A stretch of DNA of 64,000 nucleotides from Agarophyton chilense (taxonomy: Eukaryota > Rhodophyta > Florideophyceae > Gracilariales > Gracilariaceae), in contig JARGXX010000088.1 of assembly GCA_030374765.1 (NCBI GenBank), positions 1,736,001-1,800,000 on the forward strand. The letters are read 5' to 3'. This document shows, piece after piece, positions 1 through 11,411 of this stretch (the stretch's first letter is position 1; each line of letters starts with the position of its first letter). Below the pieces are notes generated by a model. The model worked only from the letters and a program-made list of their open reading frames with translations, searched no databases and was not told where the DNA came from. A program made the position numbers and the translations under genes.

Positions 1-1275
1 TGACGACAACCATGATGTGGAGAAATCTCATTATTCACAGTTATAGCAAAAGCTGTCTTTCTTGGAAACAACAGTGCTGCTGTAAGCTGACATCATCAAG
101 AATTCTCAAAAGCAGCAAAAAAAATGGTCAGAATTCTGTCGGAAATCAGTGAAATACTGAGACCTATGCTTTAAAGTTTTCATAGATTCTGCTTTTCAAA
201 AGAACTACTGCCGATTGTAAGTCTGAGTCAGTGGAAGATTTGTTTACTCAACCAAGAAGGAATGGAACCTTATGTAATTTTTCTGAAGAAAAACTTGTGG
301 CTGTGGACGATTATCGCATGCAAGAATTTGCAGCATCTTAAACTCTTCGATTAGAACGCAACAACGAGAAATCAAACGCTTGAGTATTTGAAGCGTAAAA
401 AGATTTATGAATTTGTTTCTACAATCGAAAAAGCCGCAGGAAGTATGCTGCTGATTGATATTAAGCTAAAACATTCGAACGATTTAAAGAGCATATAGCA
501 TCTTTTGAAGACTTTGTTAAGTTGTGTGGTACTCAAACGGACGAGGCTTACATTAAGATTTTCAACAGTCTATCCAAGTGCTACAACGGAAAGTTTGCAC
601 AACGTTTCCCATATTTTTAACCTCTTTACAGTACAGATTGCACAACATTCACGTAGCATACGACTTTGGCAGGACACTGGAGTTCTCAATAAAACTAAGT
701 GGTGAGTTTCAAAAAAACGTAATTGAGGACAAAAGAGAGTATGATAATAAGAAGAGCAAGAGAGCAAACAAGATCTCCCACAGCAAAGCGGACGCGAAGA
801 CTAGTTGACAGGATGATAGCACTGTCATATGGAATCCAGCAAAAAGAGAAGAAAGTAACCTGTACAGTAAGCATGACCGAGCTTTCAAGTGTTAAGGCAG
901 GGGCTGGAATGACACTGATCATCTTTTTTGTAAGTACGGGAAAATTCAAACGAACACGAACTTAAAAAACGAGTAACGCCGCAAGGAAGTGTGACTCCTT
1001 AAGGCATAATGTAAATGCCTCCTATTTCTGCCTTGAACACGACAGAGGAGGAGAACTGGATGTAGGACAAAACCTTTAAGGGACGTCCTATTCGCTTGTT
1101 TGTTGATTCCTTTGCTTCCAATAACTTAATTGCATTAAAAACGGTTCAGAAGCGTGGTTTCGATTTGGAGGATACGGCTAGCGTCGAAATTAAACTTGAA
1201 GACAAGAAATCAAGACCATTCATTGGTAAACTCACTAAAGTGCTGAACGTCAACGGATAGCTGTCTACTGAGAGT

Positions 1276-2300
1276 GTGTTCCTCATCGATATGAATAGTA
1301 AAGAAGATCGCTTAGTTATCATATTAAGACGATCTTGGTTGAGCAATCAGAATCTGGATACCAATTGGGCTAGTAAAGCATTATTGTTGACAAGATCTGA
1401 TGGTTCAACGGTAGAAATTCTTTCAAGAACGATAAAGAACCCCTGCAACAAGAAAATGCTAAAACGAATGTCATTCAAGACACTGACACGGGTACTGAAG
1501 ACAGGCATCTGTGAGTTTTGTATGGCTCGAATTACAAAACATATGCCTTCTCACATAATAAATTTGAAAACAAAAAATAGTTTCGTGGATATACTTACCA
1601 TTTATAAAGATATTACCCTGGAAGAATTGCCGAATGTAATACTCCAAACACGTTCAATGGAGTTCACGATTAACCTCAAACTCGGAGCACTCCCTCCAGT
1701 AAGACCAGTTACCCGATTGTCTCCAAAAGAGTTGAAAGAGCTGAAGCTACAATTGAAGAAGAATTATAACAGGGGACTGCTTCGACCATCTTCATCGCTG
1801 TATAACGCACAAGTATTTTTCGTGAAAAAGAAGAACGATTTCTTACGTATGTTTTGCGACTATAGAGCTCTAAACCAGATCAAGATTAGTGATTTTAGCC
1901 CGATCCCTCTAATCAAAGAGACTATCAACCATGTAGCTCGTAGAACCATTCTTTTTCAGCATGATCTCATTTTGAGGTATTACCAGATGAGATTGAAGAC
2001 GAAAACTGTCACAAAACGGCGATAAGAACCCGATTTAGTTCTTTCGAGTTGCGTGTCTTCTGTTTTGGATTGACAAACGCTTCAGCAGCGTTCTTTCGCC
2101 TCCTTTTCACTTTGTTTCAGGACCTTCTTTGTAAAGGTGTGGTATTGTATCTTGAAGATAGAATTGTATACATTTCGGCTTTAGTAGAGCACTGAAAACA
2201 CCGTAGGCATGGGTTTAAAGTTTTGCATGAGTACGAGCTGTAATTACGATCAAGAAAATGTGCTTTTGGACTTGAAGAAGTCGATTACCTTTGTTACAAG
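1276..2300 (+). pseudogene. Reverse transcriptase remnant of element 1
   Basis: The open part (to 2025) ends with an RT N-terminal half: a proline-containing pre-RT segment, then RLSPKELKELK, a GLLRPSSS-type turn, VFFVKKKN and a RMFCDYRALNQI motif that matches the Ty3/gypsy 'R-x-CVDYRxLN' box. After a stop and frameshift the text resumes at about 2038 with SFELRVFCFGLTNASAAFF, the equivalent of the family's 'MPFGLxNAPxTFQ' box. The catalytic YxDD-type motif is eroded to something like YLED near 2150. The segment before position 1640 probably covers the protease-RT linker. Non-functional. Confidence 0.75.
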
Positions 2301-2303
2301 TTA

Positions 2304-2733
2304 TAGAAGGCCAGCGCATTTCCATCATTGACAGCGTGGCCTTCACATACTACGCTGGCAATTCAATCGCTAGCAAGTCATTTAATTTGTTCAACCAATC
2401 GCAGACCGCCCTCGCAGGAGTACATTCTCCGAAGGGACCTCTTCGTTACCGCAGGCATACGTCCTCCGATCAGACCTCTTTGCCACCAACGCAGCCTACC
2501 TCGCACCAGCACCTCTTGGCTACTGATTGCTGATCAGTATCAGAGCCAGCCACTTGAGAAGGTCTGCGAAATCCGAAAGCCTTCCACCTACTACTGCATC
2601 GCCGATCAGTGTGAGAGCCAGTACGGAAAACCCGCAAGAGCAATAACTCTACCATTGCGTACCTGCGGTCGCACAGCAAGTATCACCGCAAGTTAAGCAT
2701 CGACCACTGAGCTGTGTGCCCGTCGCTGGTCAC
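2304..2733. other. Foreign ~430-bp block inside the RT of element 1
   Basis: RT coding text runs up to about 2300 (reading like VDYLCYK) and resumes at about 2734 (reading like VSSEGIRTQKRF), which in intact relatives are adjacent ('EYLGHxVSxEGI'). The intervening bases are more C-rich and do not translate to RT. The left junction reads ACAAGTTA and the right ACAAAGGTTA, a possible but imperfect target-site duplication. I do not recognise the block; two tandem-like CGATCAG/TGATCAGT words occur in it (around 2467, 2530 and 2601). Confidence 0.45.
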
Positions 2734-3242
2734 AAAGGTTAGTTCTGAAGGAATCAGGACGCAAAAGAGATTCTTTAATGCAGTTCGAGAGTGGGCTACA
2801 CCAAAAAATGTCGAGGAAGTGCAGAGGTTCCTCGGCTGGGCAAATTTCATAACGACAATTCATGAAGAACTACTCCGGTATGTTGTTCCGATAGACGAAG
2901 TTAGTTCGGAGAACGTATTTCATATGGGATGAAAAAGAAAGAAAAGCGTTCGAGGAAGTAAAACAGAAGTTTACGAATGCATCACTTCTCAGAAATCTTT
3001 CTTCGCCTGAACCGTTCGTGATCACGACAGATGCGTCTGAATTTCCTGTGGGAGCAACCATTGTGCAAAATGGTCACCCTGTCGCATATTTATCTCATCG
3101 ATTGATAGGTACCGAACCGAAATGGGATTTCGTAGAGCAGAAATTGTTAGCAGTGATGATTTCATTGAGAACATGGGCGGTCTACCTGAGGGAAAGACAA
3201 TTGATCCTGAAGACCGACCAGAAGCCACTCAAATATCTATAA
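2734..3242 (+). pseudogene. RT connection and RNase H remnant of element 1
   Basis: From 2734 the text reads SSEGIRTQKRFFNAVREW then TPKNVEEVQRFLGWANF, the standard connection subdomain ('TPKNVxELRSFLGLxNYYRRF'). From 3018 comes VITTDASEFPVGATIVQ then HPVAYLSHRL and LAVMISLRTWAVYL, ending LKTDQKPLKYL. This is the RNase H-like domain with its TDAS aspartate and the TDQ/TDH motif. The two pieces are in different frames and are separated by stops. Confidence 0.7.
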
Positions 3243-3609
3243 TCGAAGACAAAGTTGACTGGAACATAGATGCGATGGAGGGATGAGCTGCAAAGCTACA
3301 ATTTCACAGTGGAGCATATTCCGGGGTTCGAAGAATTGTGCTGCTGCTGCGCTAGGTAGAAACGTCTTAAGTTCTGTGATATTAAATTGATTACGTCTGA
3401 AAGAAAGACTCTCTAGATCAGAGCAGTAAGAAAGGTTATGCTACTGACAAATAATCAAAGGAACCGATTGCGTAGTTTTCGAACGAGGAGGTGGAGCACT
3501 CAAAGGAAGTCCGTATTTGTGCATGAAACTACACAAATGATATGAAGAATCTCTACCGGAATGGAGCAGACACAAGAAGGCTCTATATATCACAACTTCG
3601 AGATCTAAA

Positions 3610-3990
3610 AAATGAGGTCATCGCCGATGTACACACTTACCCCCATTTAGGGTTGGAAAAACCCTTTTACCAGTGCCAGAGATCGTTCTACTAGAAGGGT
3701 ATGTACAACAATATTACGAAATACGTTGGATCGTGTCTCACCTGTCAACATAACAAGGAAGAACGGGCCAAGAACAAAGGACTGCTACAACCACACAGAA
3801 TTCCGAAGAATTGTTAGGAGATATTGGCAGTAGAGTTTCTTTCAGAACTCCCCACCTCCGAGAAAGGAAATGAATCTATATTTGCCACTAGAGATAGATC
3901 ATGTAAACGCAGTCTGTTTATCCTAACGAACGAGGATATCACATCTTCTGATCTTGTTCAGTTTTGGTTTGACCATATACAGGATTTTTC
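3610..3990 (+). pseudogene. Integrase N-terminal remnant of element 1
   Basis: The text reads DVHTYPHLGLEKPFYQ, then a stop where tryptophan is expected, then KGMYNNITKYVGSCLTCQHNK. This is an HHCC zinc-binding domain with the CLTC pair visible. It is followed by LLQPHRIP and LAVEFLSELPTSEKG, the start of the catalytic core, where the first aspartate is replaced by glutamate. The reading dies out near 3990 and no second or third catalytic residue is found. Confidence 0.65.
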
Positions 3991-5865
3991 CTAATCCATT
4001 ATTGGGTTGTTTTCTGTTTTTTCATCTCTATCAAATCGTTGACATTTTCATTAAAATATCCTTTTTCCTCATCTCTGAGAATTCTCGGCATCCGTTCTAC
4101 ACCCAAACGCACCTTTAACCTTCTTCTTCCGTGTTAAATCCGGAAATCGCTTCTTAGACACGAACCCTTTAGGAAGATACAAATGTTCGTTCGCTGAGTT
4201 ACCAAGTCTTGACAGCAAGGCACCGAACACCATGTGGTGACTTCTCTATCGCTAGATATCGTGCAACAGAAAACAGTTCGTTATTTTTGACACACCTCTG
4301 TCGCTACTCAACTCCAGGCACTCAAGGCACCACTCGGCCGGTCAACGTCACTATTTTCGATCTGAAACATCGTTCAGTTTTAATCCATCTTACGAGTCTA
4401 GTATTTCCTTCAAGTGTCAGCCTCCGCCGGTACCGGAGCTGCAAGACTGGCTCGTGATCCGTTGTTATCGTTAGCATTTTGTTCCTTCGTCCCTGCTGCA
4501 CTGCTGACGTAAATCATCTCTGTATTAGGCACATTACAGTGTATTCTTACTAAGAGCACTTCAACTGGTCTTTTAAGTTGACGACTACCATGCCTGGAAA
4601 TTTCTCACACCTTCCGTGACTTCTTTTATACCGTTGGTTAGTTCTAAATTTTCCCGGAGGGATCCCAGTTGTCGCATGCCGGACAAACACTTCTCGCCAC
4701 CTATCATCATAAGTACCCTTCTGGGCTACTCTACAGAACACGCCGAGCGCCAAATATCCACTCGGGATAACGTCACCGCAGAAGTGGCTCCTCCTTACTG
4801 GTCACGATCTCACTGCAGTCGTAGTGCTCTCGCAGGGATCCAAACACTCGTGCAAACCTCGGAGACTATACGACGTCCGTGCACCCCACAGATCTCCAAG
4901 ATCTACTGAAAGCCATGCATAAGTGGCCCTCCCAGGGAAAGACATTAGCGCTAACCAACAAGAACCCAACAATCGACTCACTCGACGGGACCGTACAAAC
5001 TCACATGCGAGACTTCGGGTGAGTCAATACTTTTTGAGATCAGGGCATAGCAGCTCCGTTCAGTGGGCGGCTCGCTGCACTGATATCACTGATTGAGTCC
5101 ATTGTCACTAACGAGATCCACGGTCCAGTTCCCGAAAGATCCTGAGCAGAAATACGCTTTCGAATGAATGTCGTTATCCAAAGCCTCGCATACCGAATGA
5201 TTTCGCCTGGGATTCAGAAGGCTGCCATTTCAAGCATTGGGCACTCTGAAGTACAACAACGCCTTCAAACCACCCCCCGGAGTATGTGATACGAAAAACG
5301 TCAACAAACAGTGGCAGCATGGCAACCTCTCATTATCCCTTTTAAGTCGGATGCAGATACCGGGCTCATGCAGGACCCCACCAATGATATACCCTACCTG
5401 ATGACTCATCGCTTAGGTAAAACGAAAAGTACCCGTCATCTTTTCAAATCGGAGCACGAAAAACAAGGACACAAGAGCCTCACATGCCAACATCGGATTC
5501 GAAGGAGAGCTACCCGCAAGGGATGTGACTTTTCCGATTTGGATTACGGACGCTAGTTCTCACTAAAGCTGCTCCGCTCGAGTGACTTGAACGACTCCGA
5601 CCCCGAAGTGGATGTATACCACTAACACCCTATTTGATCTAGAAATGGGGTTTTCTCAGAGTCCTGAGCTTCCGGTAGTACAGGCTTGTCATCAAGAGTA
5701 GTCTTAAATCCTCTTCGGGGGTCAAAAAGGTAGCAGAGTATTTGAACCACATGCCAATAGAAATGACCCAACGGTTCATGGTCAAAGGAGCTACCATTTT
5801 GGTACAGCTATTTCTATTTCAGTTCAAGACAGCCTGAGACCAAAATGTCCTTAAAGAGGAGGCAG
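3991..5865. other. No recognised gene; possibly decayed retroelement 3' part
   Basis: Only short open frames occur here (for example 4209-4457, 4616-4909 and 5311-5556 on the plus strand). None shows a domain I know. The segment ends in a purine-rich tract (5851-5865) directly before an LTR-like start, so part of it may be the 3' coding end of a second decayed retroelement. That is inference only. Confidence 0.3.
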
Positions 5866-6430
5866 TGTAGTATTCTACTAATTAAATACTTCTATGGTTT
5901 ATTTGTCGCTGGGTTGCCTGTGAAACTCAATTCTGAGTGGTATAGTCGGCACTATCGGATGAAGCGGCGTCCTGCAGAGAATGTTACGAGGAAGGTTTCA
6001 TTAAGTTAAGACGTGGTGTCAAGAGTTGAGTGGTTTGTGACGGCACGCGCGTACGTGTGACCCAATCCTATGGGAATGTCATATTGGCAACGGCGCATTT
6101 AGTGGCTATCCACGTATAGCATTTTACTACCCTTTCTAGCTAAAAGATCATTAGGTACCATTCTTATACAGTGGTCTGGCTCAGTAGCTTACAACTGGAT
6201 ATTGCTTCTGGGGAACTAGGGCACTCATCCTGGTACACAGTATATAAGGTACCAGCAGTGAGCGCCGACACCAGGTAAAGGAGGCAACGTGGGTCTCATT
6301 ACTCTTCTGATCCTCGCTTAGGATTGCTTTACCGGAGATTCGCACGAGCTATAATAGAAAGCTAACGCACAGTGATCCCCCCAGCCGTCTCGTATCTTAC
6401 GTTATACTCTCGTCCCAGAATTGCATTGTT
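5866..6430 (+). repeat. LTR-like segment preceded by a polypurine tract
   Basis: The start reads TGTAGTATTCTACTA, a TG-initiated short palindrome typical of LTR ends, immediately after the purine tract TTAAAGAGGAGGCAG. About 370 bases in, a TATATAA lies in the loop of a CTGGTAC/GTACCAG inverted repeat (about 6230-6260), a plausible LTR promoter. No second copy and no CA end could be fixed, so the right boundary is approximate. Confidence 0.35.
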
Positions 6431-6781
6431 TCACCCTTGTTGGTGAGTAATGGACTTACAAATCACTTCCACATCGCTGGTGGTGTAGCTCTACAATTCC
6501 GTTTCTCTGTCCCGCAAGCACAATTTCGGCAGTCCGAACTCTATCGCAGGTATCTGCTCTTATCCCAAGATCAAACACTGCAAGTGGTCTCCCAACTTAG
6601 AACCACTGTAGTCAGTAGCCCTAAATCGTTCGTTCCTGGAACGTGGAATCTATATCGATACTGTAAATATGCGGAATCGGACTTTCGTTATTGGTTATCG
6701 AACCACCCCTGGCCATTGCATAATTCATCATGGTTCAACACGTGACCAAGAAGTTTCAGATACTATTTAGTTCTCCCCTTA

Positions 6782-8070
6782 ATGCAGGTTTGGTCTCAGG
6801 TGCCGAAGAACCGAAGCCAGTCGCTTACTGTTCGCCCCGATTCTGCGAGACCACCTCCTAAACCGAGGCTCGACTCATCTATTGAAATCGGAGACCGGCT
6901 GTATAGTCAATCGATGTCCCACTCACGCTCGGTGAATGATAAACCAGATCTCTCTGATGTTCCGGTTTCTGTGGCAACGGCAGTTGCGCCCACCACAGAA
7001 GCATAATTTGATTCTAAGATTTTCATACGTCAAGAAGAGGGTGGTTTGCGTAGAAAAGTACCTCGATTCAAGTCTGAGTCAAGCACTTCGCGCATGCACA
7101 TGCGCGCTTTAAAATCACAGATTGCTGCTCTGATCGCTGATGTCGAACAATTACACAGTACGCAACAAGAACTTGTCCTTCAAGACGGCAGTGAGCGGAT
7201 AATGGCATCAGTTTAAATACTACATGTAGAGTTGAACCCTTTACGGGAAAGCTACGGTACTACGTCTGAGTCACTACAAGGCTTATCCTTGGATTTGAAT
7301 GAAGTCCTCACTCGAGTTAACTCTTTTTTTATAGGACTGGAGCTGGCAGTTGATACCAATACCACTGGTAGACCAGACGTGTTGGAAGAGAATGGAGCAT
7401 TTTTGAAGAAAGCTCTGAGAAGAAGTCGAAGTCAGGCCGTAAGAGTAAGAAACGGAAGTTTGCACGTGATTCGAGTTTGGAATTGTCAACTACAGAAGGT
7501 TAGGGTTCCAGTACTGATAATTCTGACGTCTCAGTTTCCTCAGGAAACAACGACAAGGATGATATTCATCAATTGTCTTGATCTCGAAAAAAGACCACGT
7601 CTTCGTCGATACATCGAAGATGGTAATCGGATCGCAATAGTGAGATCGCCGAACGAGGAGGGAATGGACTCATTTGTTGGGACTTAGCTCTATCAGCGAT
7701 TCTTACGAAGGCCACAATCAGCCAACCTGAAGAGTGAAGTAAAGTCCGGTCGGAAGATTTGTCGGTCGCGGTTGAGGATGACCCCCTGGACAGACGTTCT
7801 CATTAGTTTTTGCCCGGTTTGAGACGGTACCGAGTGGATCTCGGTTACAGACCCGTTGAAGACGTGAGGCAGTTGGTCTCACTTCGCAATTTGAGTATGG
7901 TTTGTAGCGAAAGTCGGCAGATGGCAGACAGTAGCGCTGAAAGTTTATCCTTTACAAGAGATTGAGTCACTGTAGAGACAGGAAGTGAGTTTTCTAGAAG
8001 ACAATTATGAACCGGCGAACGGAAAGAGGGCGAGCTCTTTAGTTCATTTTCTGGCGTCGTTTCTTCCATT
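6782..8070 (+). pseudogene. Decayed gag-like reading frame, unassigned
   Basis: One frame is open from 6782 to 7687 apart from TAA stops at 7004 and about 7214. It includes a helix-forming stretch (ALKSQIAALIADVEQLHS). Around 7400 a neighbouring frame takes over with a basic cluster (KKSKSGRKSKKRKFARD), then serine/aspartate-rich text and further stops to about 8070. The pattern of coiled coil, Lys/Ser cluster and acidic tail resembles the gag-like ORF of the tyrosine-recombinase element at 19.4 kb, but I cannot show homology by eye. It could belong to that element family or be another unrecognised ORF. Confidence 0.35.
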
Positions 8071-8289
8071 CTGGGTACGTGTTTTTTCTGATAAGGGGTG
8101 ATAAAATGAAACGCCCTTTTCAACGGATGATTGGCAGGCGTAGTGCAATGCCCATGAGAAGGAATCTCCAAGAAGACGTTCGTGATCTTTTTCTGACGAG
8201 TCTAACCGAGCAGGACGGCATTTACAAGGATGAAAGGGCGAACTCTAGTGTAAGACCGAGATCAGTCTTTCGCGACTAACGCAGAGAGG

Positions 8290-9512
8290 TACAGTAGAAC
8301 TTCTGTCTGTCAAACGTATATGTGTCCTCCAAACAGTTTACGATCCCATAGAATTGAAAAACTTAGCGATACCGGTGCAATGCACGATTGGCAGGAAATC
8401 ATTCTGAGGGAAGGCAGTGAAAGAGAAAGAAAAAAGAAGTGGGAAAAGAAATAACAGAATGTGAATGAGAATGAGAAAAATAGGGCAAAGCCGGGAAAAA
8501 TCTTTATACAAGGCGAAACTACCATAACTGGTAATAAAACTACCAATACTGGACCTCTTTGGATGTACAGGGTGGATATATCACTCTTAGGCAACGCGCT
8601 ATCCCTTCCAAAAGAAATGGAATATTTCATAAAGGTGATGAGGTCCACATCCAAAACCCTGATTTGGCGATTTTTTCTGTGCGCAAAGGTAAAGTCGCCT
8701 GTGCGCTAAATAGTATCTCTCGCTACCTAAAAGTACTACAGTTGATTAATATATTGCAAAAAAATAATGGATACAATGTTAACCTTGATTAACTTTGCTC
8801 TTTTCTACGTATTCAAGTCACCTTGGTGCTCGCCAGCTCTACTCGTATATACTCTGTGCGATCGAACCGTACGGATAATAATAAAGTAGCAATAATATCC
8901 TCCAGAGGGCGTTACCTTGTAGCAACTGGTTATTCTTCCAAAGTTGTGGTCCGGCAAGATAAGGATGAGTATTTTGGCGACTACTGAGGTTAAATGGACA
9001 AGAGGGACACGCTAGAGTTAATGGAGGTTTGCACAAGGTTAAGTGATTACTGGCACAGTACATATGAGTTATGATATTTATATGTAGCCAGTGATAGTAC
9101 TTAGTGCATCGGTAACTTCGCCTTCACGCCAAGTGAAGCTCGCCCAACCAGGGTTTCAGCTCTAGACCTCATCGCCTTCGCGGGCTATTGTACTTCTCCT
9201 AAAGGGTATAGCGCGTTTCTTACGAGTGCTTTATCCACCCTGTACATCCAAAGAGTCACAGTATTGGGAGTGTTGTACCAACTTTTTTGGTTTGGCATTG
9301 TATAAGGATTATTTCCGACTTCCCGTCTTTTTACCACTCTCGTGGACATACTTTATTTTTGTTTTCGTTTCCTATTTCACTTATCTCTCAGGGTTGTTCA
9401 ATTCCACTCTTTGATCACACCAAAACCGCCGCGCCTGCCAATCAGGGAACCCACTACCTCTTGGAAAAACAAGAGCACACCATTCTTACGGATAGACAAT
9501 TTACTCTACCGT
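8290..9512. repeat. Long inverted-repeat (foldback) element
   Basis: The left arm (about 8290-8615) and right arm (about 9200-9512) are imperfect reverse complements along most of their length. The best-matched part is GGATGTACAGGGTGGATA at 8561-8578 against its complement at about 9232-9249, and similarity continues through CCAATACTG, TTTATACAA, GATTGGCAG and CTGAG. The outer ends, TACAGTAGA (8290) and TCTACCGT (9505-9512), look like pogo/mariner-type termini. The central about 590 bases show no gene. This is probably a non-autonomous DNA transposon with long terminal inverted repeats. Boundaries are approximate, and a clean TA duplication is visible only at the left. Confidence 0.6.
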
Positions 9513-10305
9513 CCTGCACTAGTTAAAAGATGCTCATCTCGGTCCTACACCCAACTCCTTCTTTCCATACCTGGCAGGCTCTCCAGCTAGGTTCGACTTG
9601 TGAGAACAGGACCCCGAACATCTTTGTTGTGGTTTCGATCTCAGATCAGTGCATTACATTTCACACCAGTCGAAAGGGCTATATATTAATTCTTTTTACG
9701 AGGCTTTCTAAAAGTAGTCTTTCGAAAGCATCCCAAATAGTATATGAATTTATATATTATTCCAGGTTAATGCTGCAGTAATGTGCTCATTAGGTGACCG
9801 GGTTTCGCTGACGATATTAAAAGTGTTCCTTTGAAACAAGCAGGAGTTTTCTAAAATTTCTTATACAGTCCAAGGAGTTTTCATCGTATTTTGAGGTAGG
9901 TTAAGCCCTTTTTAAGAGTCATTTGAAAAAATTCGATGTCTCAATGAATGATTATATAAAATATTTCTATAAAGATAATTGTAGAACAAAAAGTACTCTC
10001 TGTTCGAAAATGATCACTTTGGATTTTGGCACTTATCTGTAAAGATGGAAAAAGACCAAATTAAGAAATAACGAGCTGGCGACGTGAATTTTACGGATTT
10101 AGTACAGAAAATTCTATTTCAAAATCATATCCCTCGCCCAAAAATTTCCGAAAATCGACGTTTTTACTACAGTTAAACTAATAAATTCAAAAAGAAAAAA
10201 AGTTGAAGTAAAAAAACAGTTTCAAAAACAAAACCTTAATTGCATCCTTTTTTCTCTGACGCGAGTTCAGTTGTTTATTTTAGCCGGTTCAAGCCTTTAT
10301 AAGGC
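9513..10305. other. AT-rich spacer, no gene seen
   Basis: No coding region is recognised. It should contain the left end of the Tc1/mariner element whose transposase follows, but the terminal sequence seen at 11.4 kb is not clearly repeated here. The closest candidate, TACAGTCC at about 9863, is weak. Confidence 0.3.
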
Positions 10306-10887
10306 TTATAAAACGCTTCTGAATTGATTATATATAAAAGGATTGATAGCATTACTGTCAATCTTTTCCCAACAATCTTTGACCAATTTTTTCAAATCAA
10401 AAACTGTATCAAATTTCTTTCCTTGCCCATAAACCATTCGAGCCACCATTCCCCAAATGTTTTCGATAGAATTGACGTCAGCAGAGCGCGCAGGGAATTC
10501 CATAACCGACATAAATAGAGAATTAAACCACTCTTTCATAGAAATCTTAGGAACAGGTGCACTATCTTGCTGAAAAATGAATTCATCTCCGTGCATGCAG
10601 TATGCGAAAGGTAGCAGGTAGTTTTCTAGAATCACAGTATACATCCCAGAGTCCATAGTAGTTTCAACAAAAGCCATATCAGTTTCTTCTTTTGTAATAA
10701 TTCCAGCCCAAACCATAACAGATGGCAGTACCGAATGCCTGGTAACAAATTCTTTATTTTCCTTTCGTAGATCATGCCAATAAAATTTATAGCAATCTGC
10801 ACCATTGAGATTGAACTTTTTTTCGTCGGAAAAGATAACAATATTCCTTTCGGTTTTCCAATAAGCCTTTTTAGCACACCATTCCAC
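10306..10887 (-). pseudogene. Tc1/mariner transposase, N-terminally truncated
   Basis: The 193-codon open segment is the catalytic (DDE_3-type) half of a Tc1-like transposase. It shows IVIFSDEKKFNLNG (first Asp), then YKFYWHDLRKE, VMVWAGI, FIFQQDSAPVP (second Asp) and PARSADVNSIENIWG (Glu). I count 33 residues between the second Asp and the Glu, where Tc1 usually has 34. The frame begins at a GTG after a TAA, with no upstream ATG. The N-terminal helix-turn-helix half is found only as short pieces in other frames up to about 11200 (for example MTPADIVQKLKRNPETI). A full enzyme is not encoded. Confidence 0.8.
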
Positions 10888-11386
10888 CGCATTCTTCTTG
10901 AGATGATCTTATAAAAAACGGGGTTTTTTATTTTTGTGTACTTGAACAAAATTTGACGGTTAGCTTAAAGCCATATAGTATATCTCGATAGTAGCAAACT
11001 TAGATTTTTGACAATTTTCACGCCAGATGAAGTGTTACAGCACAGGTTTCGCTTTTTGACACGCATATCAGCTGGAGATAGTGACGTAGAACGGCCGATT
11101 GAAAGCTTTTTTCTGCACGTAGCGTGGTTTTTGAATGAAGTTGCTGATTGTTTCTGGGTTGCGCTTGAGTTTTTGCACTATATCTGCCGGAGTCATACTC
11201 TAAACGACTAATTTCATGATTTGCAGCTATTTAGAACGTTCAGAGGCGGGCCACGAGCCATAATTGAGCTAATGATTGTATCAAGGATATACTTTTGAAA
11301 CAGTGTTTTTGACTTTGTGGTTCTTATTTGGTGTGAAATGTGCTCTACAGTACATGAAATGCCTTTTTGGCTCATATTCTGTCAAG

Positions 11387-11411
11387 GGATATATTTTTGA
11401 AACGCACTGTA
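11387..11411 (-). repeat. Terminal inverted-repeat end of the Tc1-like element
   Basis: On the minus strand this reads TACAGTGCGTTTCAAAAATA and onwards: a TA followed by CAGTGCG, as expected for a Tc1/mariner terminus, 5' of the transposase. Nineteen bases, including the flanking GA, are repeated exactly at 59146-59164. The partner end on the left is not clear. Confidence 0.55.

Larger units (their letters stand above)
470..3990 (+). mobile_element. Decayed Ty3/gypsy-type LTR retrotransposon (element 1)
   Basis: Translating the plus strand in shifting frames gives, in the usual Ty3/gypsy order, a gag-like helix-rich stretch (about 470-600), a weak protease-like region (about 1080-1440), reverse transcriptase (about 1640-2300), RNase H (about 3018-3242) and the zinc-binding N-terminus of integrase (about 3620-3990). 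Stops and frameshifts occur in every domain, and a tryptophan codon of the HHCC region (at about 3690) has become TAG. The integrase catalytic core breaks off near 3990, and no LTR could be paired. This is an old, dead copy. Family assignment rests on domain order and RT/RNase H/integrase motifs, not on a database search. Confidence 0.75.
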
